The notes under the pieces were generated by a model. The model worked only from the letters and a program-made list of their open reading frames with translations, did no database searches and was not told the DNA's origin. A program made the translations under genes and the position numbers. This document shows, piece by piece, positions 24,813-32,612 of a stretch of 60,290 nucleotides of DNA; positions within the stretch are counted from its first letter, which is position 1; each line of letters opens with the position of its first letter. The stretch is taken from assembly GCF_003946095.1 (NCBI RefSeq), contig NZ_RHOD01000017.1, positions 1 to 60,290 of the forward strand, in the 5' to 3' direction. This DNA comes from Levilactobacillus lindianensis. Its GTDB lineage: Bacteria; Bacillota; Bacilli; Lactobacillales; Lactobacillaceae.

Positions 24813-26033
24813 TCAGTGCTTTTGCATCCGCAATCCAATCACACCTGCGAGTAAACTACCAGCCAATAAGGCCAGCCCCACTAATCGAAATTCGACAGGC
24901 GTGTGGCGTTCACTCGTTTGTGGTAAGGTAGCGGACTTCGTCATGAGACCCGGACGCGTCACATTGGTATTTCCAGAATGACTCGTGCTGTGGCTAGCAG
25001 TTGTGATCGCGGATTGACCACCGTGGTGAACCGATGTCGTCACCGTCGGATGACTCGGCGTGGTGACACTTGGCTGCTGCGGAATCTCTGGAATTTCGGC
25101 TCCTGGTTCTTCGACACCAGGGACTTCAGGGTGTCCTGGTTCCTCAACACCAGGTTCTTCGGGATAAGGTTCTTCCCCAGGATATTCTGGATGTGGATAT
25201 TCTGGGTATGGTTCCTCAACGCCGGGAACTTCAGGATAAGGTTCACCGCCTGGCTCTTCAACCCCAGGTTCTTCAGGGTAAGGCTCCTCAACACCGGGTT
25301 CTTCAGGGTTGGGTTCCTCAATACCAGGTTCTTCGACACCGGGTTCCTCAGGGTAAGGTTCCTCAATACCAGGTTCGTCGACGCCAGGTTCCTCAGGGTA
25401 AGGTTCCTCGACGCCGGGTTCTTCAGGGTATGGTTCCTCGACACCCGGTGCTTCTACCCCAGGTTCTTCAGGATAGGGTTCCTCAACGCCAGGTTCCTCG
25501 GGATAAGGTTCCTCAGTGCCGGGTTCTTCCGGCCCTGGTGCCGTAACGGGTGGCTGTATCTCTTCTTGTTCATCATGAGCGCCATAAGCTTCAACGTTGA
25601 TAAACCCTCTCTTGCTAATACCTTGCGAAGAGAAGTAATTGTTGAAAATAACCTGTCCAACCAGTGAGCCCTTGGTGACAAAAATTTCGCCGACTGTACC
25701 AATCCCAATATTTGACCCCATTGGGAATGAACGTGTGCGCGTTATCCGAACGTTAGCTGGAAAATAGAAATACATATAATCGCCACTGTTAATGCGAATA
25801 TCATTGCTAACTGCCCATTTATACTCGACACGATAACCTTCGTCTAGCGGTAATTCCGCCGTATGTGAGTACACCGTCTTGTCCGGATAATGGACAATTC
25901 GCGCATCCTCGGCCGAAACACCACTCGCTCTAATCTCCTTAGCCTTGGCTTGGGCGGTTGTTCCCCCGAAGAAAACGAACATGGCTAGTCCGGAGGTAAT
26001 CAACAACCCCAATTTCTTTAAATTACCTCTCAT
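24813..26033 (-). CDS. LPXTG surface protein with a long Pro/Glu-rich repeat stalk
   Basis: A 406-residue wall-anchored protein. A Sec signal peptide (GLLITSGLAMFVFFGGTTAQA) is followed by a folded domain of about 125 residues (strands such as YRVEYKWAVSNDIRINSGDY and a C-terminal FINVEAYG) that resembles the adhesive modules of collagen- or fibrinogen-binding MSCRAMM N-domains. Residues about 165-315 are built from PEEPGVEEPY-type units. A Ser/Thr/His linker, LPQTSE, a hydrophobic tail and MQKH complete the sortase signal. The highly acidic, proline-rich stalk should be extended and push the small head domain away from the wall. RBS GAGGAGG is 7 nt before the ATG. Confidence 0.88.
   Translation of the reverse strand: MRGNLKKLGLLITSGLAMFVFFGGTTAQAKAKEIRASGVSAEDARIVHYPDKTVYSHTAELPLDEGYRVEYKWAVSNDIRINSGDYMYFYFPANVRITRTRSFPMGSNIGIGTVGEIFVTKGSLVGQVIFNNYFSSQGISKRGFINVEAYGAHDEQEEIQPPVTAPGPEEPGTEEPYPEEPGVEEPYPEEPGVEAPGVEEPYPEEPGVEEPYPEEPGVDEPGIEEPYPEEPGVEEPGIEEPNPEEPGVEEPYPEEPGVEEPGGEPYPEVPGVEEPYPEYPHPEYPGEEPYPEEPGVEEPGHPEVPGVEEPGAEIPEIPQQPSVTTPSHPTVTTSVHHGGQSAITTASHSTSHSGNTNVTRPGLMTKSATLPQTSERHTPVEFRLVGLALLAGSLLAGVIGLRMQKH
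25085..25535 (-). repeat. Degenerate Pro/Glu tandem repeat region
   Basis: About 450 bp built from 15- and 30-bp units that code for EEPGV and EEPYP blocks in varying order. All units are multiples of three, so recombination would keep the frame. The opposite strand gives long open frames only because of this composition. Confidence 0.85.
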
Positions 26034-26195
26034 TTTAAAACCTCCTCTTTCGACTCCTCATTGACCCTGCCGAACACCCCAAACTTAGCACCTTTATACT
26101 CGAGGTGTTATTCATAAGGCCAATTAGTAAGTCTTACTAGCATACATTTTTAGGATGGGTAACTACCATTAATCACCTGGTCTAACTCCAACAAA

Positions 26196-26232
26196 GAAAA
26201 AAGCGTGAGGCCATATCCGCCTCACGCTTTCG
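26196..26232. terminator. Terminator of the NADP oxidoreductase gene
   Basis: AAAGCGTGAGGC and GCCTCACGCTTT arms; T-rich tracts follow on the minus strand (TTTTTTC) and, weaker, on the plus strand. Confidence 0.85.
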
Positions 26233-26281
26233 TTTATTTCTATTTAAATTCTCAGTCGTATTGCCCTAGTCACGGTCACGG

Positions 26282-26857
26282 CTATTTCAAGACTGCGAAA
26301 CCACCGGTCCAGCCGATCTGTTCACTGGCAGCCAACGTCATCTGTAAGAAACCAACACTTTCGAGTTCACGAGCCCGCTTCAATGACCCAGCATTCACGA
26401 AGGCCACCCCACTGTCAGTCAAGGCATCTGCCAACTGTTGCTTAGCAGCATCATCATCCCCAGCAGCCATCACCGTCGTCTGTTCCTTGTCGCTCACCTT
26501 GCGACTCATTAAAGTAGCGGCGAAGGTCGTGTTGAAGGCCTTGATCACCTTAGAATCTGGTAACAAGCCAGCCAATTGGGCGGCAGCCGAACTGTCTGCG
26601 GGAACTTCTAAGCTATCCCAAGTGTCAAAGTTCAGTGGGTTAGAAATATCGACAACGACCTTGCCAGCCAAGGCATCCTTGTTGGCCTTAGCAATGCTCA
26701 AGGCGGCGTTGTAAGGAACGGCCAGGACTACGATGTCACCTAAGTTCTCAACGGGATCCTTGGAGTCGATGAAAGCGACCTGATTGCCACCCTGTTTGAA
26801 AACGTCACCGATTGCGGAACCCATGTTACCTTTACCAAAAATCGTAATTGCTGCCAT
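26282..26857 (-). CDS. NADPH-dependent F420 reductase-like oxidoreductase
   Basis: A 191-residue Rossmann-fold protein of the NpdG/F420-dependent NADP reductase group. The nucleotide motif ITIFGKGNMGSAIG is at the N-terminus, followed by DIVVLAVPYNAA, VVDISNPLNF and KAFNTTFAATL, all typical. Lactobacilli do not make F420, so the true partner is probably another flavin or a metal-chelate substrate; that point is general knowledge of the family. I start at 26857 (M-A-A-I-T-I-F-G), with GGGGG about 8 nt upstream; the longer frame lacks an RBS. It is divergent from the Rrf2-type regulator and has a consensus promoter. Confidence 0.9.
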   Translation of the reverse strand: MAAITIFGKGNMGSAIGDVFKQGGNQVAFIDSKDPVENLGDIVVLAVPYNAALSIAKANKDALAGKVVVDISNPLNFDTWDSLEVPADSSAAAQLAGLLPDSKVIKAFNTTFAATLMSRKVSDKEQTTVMAAGDDDAAKQQLADALTDSGVAFVNAGSLKRARELESVGFLQMTLAASEQIGWTGGFAVLK

Positions 26858-26913
26858 AATGCATACCCCCTGATCGGTTTTTATATTTTGTATTATTTTT
26901 AAGTACACTTTAG

Positions 26914-26942
26914 AGAATAGAACACTTGCGATTGAAAGTCAA
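26914..26942 (-). promoter_or_regulatory. Promoter of the NADPH oxidoreductase gene
   Basis: On the minus strand TTGACT (26937-26942) and TATTCT (26914-26919) are 17 bp apart, about 55 bp before the start codon. It lies in the gap shared with the divergent Rrf2 gene. Confidence 0.75.
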
Positions 26943-27216
26943 TTCTTTTGTATTCGGTTTGCCGATCTTTTTTGAGGAATGTTGCCAGTCGTGGTTAAGC
27001 TGACCAGGTCACTTCTAGTGGCAAACTGTCACATCCATTGCGGAAAACAGCGGTCAGTGAAAGGTGAAGTTGAAGAAATAAAAATAAATCATCATTTTAC
27101 CTGACTTTTAGCCAGAACTGTTATAGAATATAATACAGAAATGAATAACTAACTCGCATCCAACGTGTCGGCTAGTTGTTTGACACGATCCAACTTACTA
27201 AAAAAGGAGGTCGCTC

Positions 27217-27645
27217 ATGGCTAACACCCAGTTCAGCGATACCATTCACGTCCTGGTCTACATTGCTTACTTCGAGGGGAAGAAGATGACTAGCCAAGAA
27301 ATTGCCAGCAGTCTTGAAACCTCCCCGAGTCTCATTCGGAAAATCATGGCCAACCTGAAGCACCACGGCCTGTTAGCCCCCACTCATGGACCCACACAGT
27401 TAGCCCTGGCCCGTGACCCGGCGACGATTACCCTCCGTGATATTTACGCGACGCTTCCCAACCAAGCGCCACTCCTAAATGTCGACTCGCACACCTCGAA
27501 AAATTGCCCCGTGGGGAAGACCGTTCCACCGGTTCTCACCCACTACTACCAAGAAATCCAAGCGGCCGCTGAAGCCAAGATGGCCAAGATTTCTCTTCAA
27601 GACGTCCTCAACGACGTCACTTTGATGCAACGCCTAGCAGAATAG
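27217..27645 (+). CDS. Rrf2-family transcriptional regulator
   Basis: A 142-residue winged-helix regulator: FSDTIHVLVYIAYFEGKKMT, SQEIASSLETSPSLIRKIMA, NLKHHGLLAP and TLRDIYATL follow the Rrf2 pattern. Iron-sulfur members carry three cysteines in the wing loop; here only one (KNCPVG) is present, so a cluster as in IscR is unlikely and a single-thiol redox switch or a small ligand is a better guess. It is divergent from an NADPH oxidoreductase, the usual setting for Rrf2/YwnA-type regulators. TATAAT (27129-27134) is a likely -10 box and a GTGTC/GACAC hairpin lies at about 27166-27186. RBS AAAGGAGG. Confidence 0.9.
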   Translation: MANTQFSDTIHVLVYIAYFEGKKMTSQEIASSLETSPSLIRKIMANLKHHGLLAPTHGPTQLALARDPATITLRDIYATLPNQAPLLNVDSHTSKNCPVGKTVPPVLTHYYQEIQAAAEAKMAKISLQDVLNDVTLMQRLAE

Positions 27646-27655
27646 AACGTCCCAC

Positions 27656-27690
27656 CCGAAGCGCCGACAATTGTCGGCGCTTCTTTTTTT
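27656..27690 (+). terminator. Terminator of the Rrf2 gene
   Basis: GAAGCGCCGACA and TGTCGGCGCTTC form a perfect stem, followed by TTTTTTT. Confidence 0.92.
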
Positions 27691-27812
27691 GCAATATGAG
27701 CCACTACGCAGGAGAAAATGAACGACCCATTCTATCCTAGGCAGCAGATCAGATGATTCCATGCCAAAACGCAAGTCGTAAAAACTCAGTAGAAACAATC
27801 CACAACTAACGT

Positions 27813-28022
27813 GTTGGCAATCAGCAATCTTAGCCGGAGGAGGCCAGGGATGGAGCCGGCCGTGGAGGTAGCGTTAGACTGAGTGATTTTCTCGGCCTTA
27901 CGCTACGGGCGACTTTGAAGACCCGCGTTCCCGGTGGGGATTCAAATCGAGCGAGAAGCCTGGTCCTCAGGCTGAAGCGTCCCCACAGCAGGCGGAATCC
28001 CTGGCAGCCGCAGGCGGCCAAC
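27813..28022. ncRNA. Candidate structured RNA element, copy B
   Basis: Second copy of the element at 4601-4831. Shared sequence blocks: GGCCAGGGATGGA, CTCGGCCTTAC, TTCAAATCGAGCGAGAAGCC, GGCTGAAGCGTCCCCACAGC and GGAATCCCTGGCAGCCGCAG. Stems: GTTGGC (27813-27818) with GCCAAC (28017-28022); GCCAGGGAT with ATCCCTGGC; GTAGCGT (27868 region) with ACGCTAC (27899 region) enclosing CTGAG/CTCGG. In copy A the last stem is TGTTGT/ACAACA, so both sides changed together. It lies between the Rrf2 terminator and the WxL operon, 210 bp before the first WxL start codon. Direction of transcription is not known. Confidence 0.62.
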
Positions 28023-28233
28023 TTGAACTAAAGTTACCACCCACCTCAATTGTCCCACTGAACAATCCAACTTTTACCAGTTAGTATACGTAATTTCTTA
28101 AGCACACCCTTTTGATACTTGCTCGGACCATCCCCTGCTAGGATAAAGTTGCCGCCAAGAGAATGGGTCCGAATCCAGGCCTAAAGAAGTTGTCACTGCA
28201 GTTATTTTTTCGTATAGATTGGAGGTAAATACC

Positions 28234-28959
28234 ATGCGTGTCATGAAATTAGTGAGTGGTATTGGAGGCAGCGTTGCCATTACAATGCTGGCTCTGGCCC
28301 TCACCCCTTTAGTAGCGCTCGCTTCGGGTCCTGGGACTTCTACCAGTAACTTGACGAACGTTTCTAGCGGCTACGTGGCAGACAGCACGGGAGGTGCCGA
28401 GGCCATGTCCAACGCCGAATTTACCGTTACGCCTGGGCCCCTGAGTCTGAATCAGGTGCCTAACATCGTCTTCGGTAGCGTTAGCGTCAAAGACGTTGCG
28501 TCGGCCGATACCAGCGCACCACTCTCGACAGGTACCCCAACCGGGGGCACCGGCTATGATGGCAATAACAATGGCACATTGAATGTTACCGACTACCGTG
28601 GTGACCATGACGGCTGGTCTCTAACCGTCGGCATGAGTCCCTTTACATCGGGGGCCAACAGCATTACCAATGCTCAGCTGACACTCGATGAAACGGCAGG
28701 AACCCTGGATAACACAGCTACCGCTGCCCCAATGAGTCTGACCCTGTCACAATCCGCCGTAACTAACGACTGGATTAGCAGTCCAAAGACGCTATGGACC
28801 GCAGCTGCTAACTCCGGTGAAGGTAGCAACAGTGCCACCACTGCAGCTTCTAGTAAATTAACGATTACAAAGCAACCAGACGTCTCCGCTGGGACTTACA
28901 ACGCGACACTGTACTGGGCATTGCAGAATGCTCCTGCAGCCACTACGCCAGCTCAATAA
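28234..28959 (+). CDS. WxL-domain cell-surface protein, first gene of cluster
   Basis: A 241-residue exported protein whose bulk is one WxL domain, a module that binds peptidoglycan non-covalently in Gram-positive bacteria. The signal peptide is MRVMKLVSGIGGSVAITMLA and onward to ALASG. The two WxL motifs are DGWSLTVGM (middle) and LYWALQNAP (end; here W-A-L). The central YDGNNNGTLNVTDYRG is typical. Start at 28234 is set by GGAGGT 8 nt upstream. It heads an operon with a DUF916/DUF3324 protein and a larger WxL protein, the standard gene set whose products assemble into a surface complex. Confidence 0.9.
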   Translation: MRVMKLVSGIGGSVAITMLALALTPLVALASGPGTSTSNLTNVSSGYVADSTGGAEAMSNAEFTVTPGPLSLNQVPNIVFGSVSVKDVASADTSAPLSTGTPTGGTGYDGNNNGTLNVTDYRGDHDGWSLTVGMSPFTSGANSITNAQLTLDETAGTLDNTATAAPMSLTLSQSAVTNDWISSPKTLWTAAANSGEGSNSATTAASSKLTITKQPDVSAGTYNATLYWALQNAPAATTPAQ

Positions 28960-28996
28960 GAGATACGCCTAGCTGTCGACGAAGGTGGGGCTGACT

Positions 28997-30028
28997 ATGA
29001 AATTAAGATGGTTTAACTGGTGCCTCCTGGTCTTAGCTGTGGCCGGCGGATTGTTCGCCGGGTTTCCTGCGTTGGGTAAAGCCGCGCAGACGCCACCCAC
29101 GAACTTCTTTGCCACACCACTCCTACCCAAGAACCAACTCACCACAAAAGCGGGATATTTTGATTTAAAGGTGATGCCTGGAACGACTCAAAATTTGAAA
29201 TTGGCCGTCACCAACCCTGGGAATAAGCAAAAGACGTTGCAGGTCATCCCCGTCAACGCCACGACTGCCGACTCGGGCAACGCCGTATACGTGCCGTCCA
29301 ATCGGACCGACCCTTCGGCACAAACGACCTTTACCAAGATGACTTCAGGCGCCGTGACTGTCACGCTTGCCCCTCATCAGGGGAAGACCGTGACCTTTAA
29401 AACCACCATTCCCACCAACGGATTCCAAGGTGAGGTCTTAGGTGGGCTCTTTGTGACGGACCCGCAAGCGAGTGCCGCCGCAATCAAGAACGGGGGCTCC
29501 TCGAGCTTCCGCCTGCATAATCGCTATGCCGTGGTCACCGCAGTTGCCCTGTGGTGCCACCCGAACCAACGCCTAACCACGATGCTTAAGCTGGGCAAAG
29601 TCACCATCGCCAATCCCGACACAAACCCTATGGTCCAAGCTCAGATTCGTAACCTCACCCCTGCACTCTTCGGGGACTTGCAGGGAACCGCACGAATTAC
29701 GAGTGCGAAGACAGGCAAGCAAGTTGCCCGTCAGGATCTAAAGAATGGGTCGATGGCGCCCAATAGCTGGTTTAATTATGGTGTGCCACTGGGGAACAAG
29801 CCCCTGGCTGCCGGTCAGTACACACTCAATCTTCACCTGACCAGTGGCAAGCGGGTCTGGGACTTCAGTCATTCCTTCTCGTTAACTAAGAAGGAAGCGC
29901 GCGAGCACAACACCATGGTGCGACCAGAACATGGCGTGGACTGGTGGTTCTGGCTTCTCCTGGCACTCCTACTGGCCTTGTTAATCTTCGGTGCTTACTG
30001 GTTAGGCAAACGGCGCTCACGTTCGTAA
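28997..30028 (+). CDS. DUF916/DUF3324 WxL-associated membrane protein
   Basis: A 343-residue protein with signal peptide (LVLAVAGGLFAGFPALG), an N-terminal DUF916 domain (YFDLKVMPGTTQNLKLAVTN, VYVPSN, GGLFVTDP) that binds peptidoglycan, a DUF3324 domain (from about residue 175, LGKVTIANPDTNPMVQAQIR) that contacts host or WxL proteins, and a C-terminal membrane anchor (WWFWLLLALLLALLIFGAYW) with the basic tail GKRRSRS. It is the membrane-held partner that tethers the WxL proteins on both sides of it. I choose ATG 28997, with GAAGGTGGGG upstream, 37 bp after the first WxL gene. The two Trp before the anchor are characteristic. Confidence 0.92.
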   Translation: MKLRWFNWCLLVLAVAGGLFAGFPALGKAAQTPPTNFFATPLLPKNQLTTKAGYFDLKVMPGTTQNLKLAVTNPGNKQKTLQVIPVNATTADSGNAVYVPSNRTDPSAQTTFTKMTSGAVTVTLAPHQGKTVTFKTTIPTNGFQGEVLGGLFVTDPQASAAAIKNGGSSSFRLHNRYAVVTAVALWCHPNQRLTTMLKLGKVTIANPDTNPMVQAQIRNLTPALFGDLQGTARITSAKTGKQVARQDLKNGSMAPNSWFNYGVPLGNKPLAAGQYTLNLHLTSGKRVWDFSHSFSLTKKEAREHNTMVRPEHGVDWWFWLLLALLLALLIFGAYWLGKRRSRS

Positions 30029-30047
30029 CTTCGGGAGGTGTTAGACG

Positions 30048-31508
30048 ATGCGTAATTGGAAACGATTACTAAAAATGGGGCTATTGGGACTGATCATGGT
30101 GATTGGTTCTCTGAGTCTCTGGGTTCCCGCCCAAGCGGCATCTTCCGCCCCACAAACACCGACGTCATCTCCCGTGTCAATTATGGGGATCAACTTAGCT
30201 GGAGGTTTTACCCAACAGCCTTTGGACTCTAACCAGATTTCTGGTCACAGTGTGACACTGGCTGCTCAAGGTACCCGGAACATTTTGGAAGCTGCCACCA
30301 ACCCCTTTGGAAGTCGGAAGTACGTTTGGTGGGAATCGACTGATGACGGTGACACGTATACAACGGTTGGGTCAAATAGCACAACCTACACCTTCACCGC
30401 CCCTAACGTCACCCAACCAACCGAACTGCTCTTCCAAGTCGAGTATGACTTTACCGGAATTGGGCTCTTCTACAACGAATGGTCACGGATTGCAGCCGTC
30501 GAAGTCGAACCCAGTCGGGTACCTGCAACGGCCATCAAGGTCACAGCCGATAAGACTTATCTGAATAACGGCGATACGACCTTGGTTCACGCGGCTCTGA
30601 CGCCCAGCAACTCCACCGACCAGGTCACCTGGACCAGTAGTGATCCGAGTCTCGCCACGGTTGATGACTACGGCGACGTCACGGCAACCAGCGTCTCCAG
30701 TAAGACCGATGGCACCGCGGATGACCACGGAACCGTCACAATTACTGGTAAGGTTAATGGCTACAGTGACAACGTCAAGATTGCCATCGGGGCCCTCCAA
30801 AACGTCAATACAGTTGAGGGCAAGGCGGCGACATTTACGCTCAAGGACATTCCGGACGGGGTTACCGTCAATAATTGGTATCGTGTGGAGGACGGCCAGA
30901 GTACCGCGCTGAATTCCACCGATACCAGCTATACGATTAATAATCCCACCCAAGCTGGCGATGACGGCACGTCCTACTACGCCGTGTTAAATTACACGGT
31001 CAATGGCAGTACGAAGACCATCACCACGAACTCCGCGAGGTTGAGTGTCGAAAAGAGTGGCTTGATCTCTTTGACTGCCGTGCCCGACTTCAACTTTGGC
31101 GATATTGATCTGCTTGATCTGAGTCAGGGAACCACCCTTGATAACCTCGATGCGCTGGCCGATGGGGCGGCCTACGATGGTAACAGTAACGGGGGGCTCT
31201 CCGTTATGGACAGTCGTGACACTGGGGGCGCCTGGACGTTAACTGCAACCTTGCAGCCATTCGGTTTTGTGGGGAGCGATGGCGGGCAACTGGGATCCAC
31301 TAGCCTGGACCTCTACGACCCCAACAATCGCTTGGACAAAACGATTCCGGCCAACGGTCAAGCGACAGCGATCTACACGTCTAGCGACTACGACGGGCAG
31401 GTCTGGGACGTCAGCAACAGCCAACTCGATATGGGACCTAGTCCCCTAGCGAGTGACGGTAGCTACGAAAGTTCCGTTACCTGGACGTTAACGGTCGCAC
31501 CAAGCTGA
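30048..31508 (+). CDS. WxL-domain surface protein with Ig-like (BIG2) module
   Basis: A 486-residue secreted protein. Signal peptide to PAQAASS, then an Ig-like module of about 120 residues (TQPTELLFQVEYDF), a BIG2-type module near residues 165-245 (ATAIKVTADKTYLNNGDT; VTWTSSDPSLATVDDYGDV), a second Ig-like stretch, and a C-terminal WxL domain with AWTLTATLQPF and the final VTWTLTVAPS. The WxL part attaches it to peptidoglycan while the Ig modules project. RBS GGGAGGTG is 9 nt before the ATG; only 19 bp separate it from the DUF916 gene. As third gene it probably forms the distal, binding component of the complex. Confidence 0.9.
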   Translation: MRNWKRLLKMGLLGLIMVIGSLSLWVPAQAASSAPQTPTSSPVSIMGINLAGGFTQQPLDSNQISGHSVTLAAQGTRNILEAATNPFGSRKYVWWESTDDGDTYTTVGSNSTTYTFTAPNVTQPTELLFQVEYDFTGIGLFYNEWSRIAAVEVEPSRVPATAIKVTADKTYLNNGDTTLVHAALTPSNSTDQVTWTSSDPSLATVDDYGDVTATSVSSKTDGTADDHGTVTITGKVNGYSDNVKIAIGALQNVNTVEGKAATFTLKDIPDGVTVNNWYRVEDGQSTALNSTDTSYTINNPTQAGDDGTSYYAVLNYTVNGSTKTITTNSARLSVEKSGLISLTAVPDFNFGDIDLLDLSQGTTLDNLDALADGAAYDGNSNGGLSVMDSRDTGGAWTLTATLQPFGFVGSDGGQLGSTSLDLYDPNNRLDKTIPANGQATAIYTSSDYDGQVWDVSNSQLDMGPSPLASDGSYESSVTWTLTVAPS

Positions 31509-31519
31509 GTTGTGACCTT

Positions 31520-31566
31520 AAAAAGCCAGGATTGCGCCTGTAATGGGCGGGACCCTGGCTTTTTGT
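31520..31566 (+). terminator. Terminator of the WxL operon
   Basis: AAAAAGCCAGG pairs with CCTGGCTTTTT across a loop with some inner pairing. Confidence 0.85.
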
Positions 31567-31684
31567 TTGGCCAATTCTATCAAATTAGTCCCTTTTTCCT
31601 AATCAGCAGTGCTATTCTAATCTCTGTAAATGTGATTCTAGAAAACTGAGGGGCGATTATTTGCCCACCAAAGAAGGTTATTCA

Positions 31685-32551
31685 ATGAACGAAGCTGAAC
31701 AAGAACGGACCGATCATGCCAAGAAAACCCGAGTGATCAGTTCCGAACACTGGCAATCTGAACAAATCCGCAAAGAAGTCTTTACGGATAGCCATCAGAA
31801 TCAATCGACCGTCATCATTCATGAACCCAACTACGTCCCCGCCCAGGGACTTATTATTGACTTTCACGGGAGTGGCTTCGTCCATCGCCACAACGACAAC
31901 GATACTTATTTCTGCAAACGGATCGGCAATGCCACCGATTACACCGTGCTCGATTTTGACTACCCGTTAGCCCCAGAACATCCCTTTCCAGCGGCTCTCG
32001 ATGCCTGCGATCAGTTCGTACAACACGTCCAGGCCCACTACCAGGACTACTGTGCCGCTCCCCAACAACGCCTGGTTCTAATCGGACACAGTGCTGGAGG
32101 GAACCTGGTGATTGGCACCCAGATGCGCGCTTTGTCGCGGCAACAACCCGTTGCCACGCTGGCCATTCTCGACTACCCGGCACTGGATCTCGATACCAAT
32201 CCCGATGACAAGTCCTACCCTGAGGGAGCGGTCATTCCACCCGAAGTCGCCAAACGTTTCAACCGTTTCTATCGGGCGAACGTCCCACTGGGTAATCCGT
32301 ATGTCTCACCCGTTCTGGCCAAACGTGACGCCTTAATTGGCTTCCCACCGACCATCATCCACACCGCCGATCACGACACCCTAGCCGCTGAGGCCGAAAA
32401 CTTTGGCCAGCACCTCATCGCGGCGAATGTCACGGTCACGATGCATCGCTACCTGAACTCTCTGCATGGCTTTACGGTGGGCGAAACCGGAGAAGGCCAA
32501 GCCTCGTTTCTAGCAATGGTCCGTCACATCCGCCAGCTTAATTTAAGTTGA
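31685..32551 (+). CDS. Alpha/beta hydrolase (hormone-sensitive-lipase-type esterase)
   Basis: A 288-residue cytoplasmic carboxylesterase. The oxyanion-hole motif is LIIDFHGSGFVH, the nucleophile elbow is LIGHSAGGNL (catalytic Ser), the acid is in TIIHTADHDTL and the His in YLNSLHGF. The LAPEHPFPAALDA segment is typical of the HSL branch. Expected substrates are short-chain esters. I start at 31685 (M-N-E-A-E-Q), with AGAAGG 6 nt before; the frame extends to a TTG at 31661 but without benefit. It is monocistronic and ends in a terminator shared with the convergent diguanylate cyclase. Confidence 0.92.
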   Translation: MNEAEQERTDHAKKTRVISSEHWQSEQIRKEVFTDSHQNQSTVIIHEPNYVPAQGLIIDFHGSGFVHRHNDNDTYFCKRIGNATDYTVLDFDYPLAPEHPFPAALDACDQFVQHVQAHYQDYCAAPQQRLVLIGHSAGGNLVIGTQMRALSRQQPVATLAILDYPALDLDTNPDDKSYPEGAVIPPEVAKRFNRFYRANVPLGNPYVSPVLAKRDALIGFPPTIIHTADHDTLAAEAENFGQHLIAANVTVTMHRYLNSLHGFTVGETGEGQASFLAMVRHIRQLNLS

Positions 32552-32553
32552 TT

Positions 32554-32592
32554 AAAAGGCGTCAATTCCGTTCATTGGAATTGACGCCTTCT
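32554..32592. terminator. Bidirectional terminator between hydrolase and diguanylate cyclase
   Basis: AAGGCGTCAATTCC and its complement form a perfect 14-bp stem with a 7-nt loop between two convergent genes. Confidence 0.8.
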
Positions 32593-32612
32593 GTCTGTCA
32601 TAACTTATTGGG

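Noticed and set aside
25085-25535. Long plus-strand frames over the Pro/Glu repeats
   Set aside because: They arise from the repeat composition, lack ribosome binding sites and would give Arg/Phe-rich low-complexity products; the minus-strand gene has signal peptide and sorting signal.
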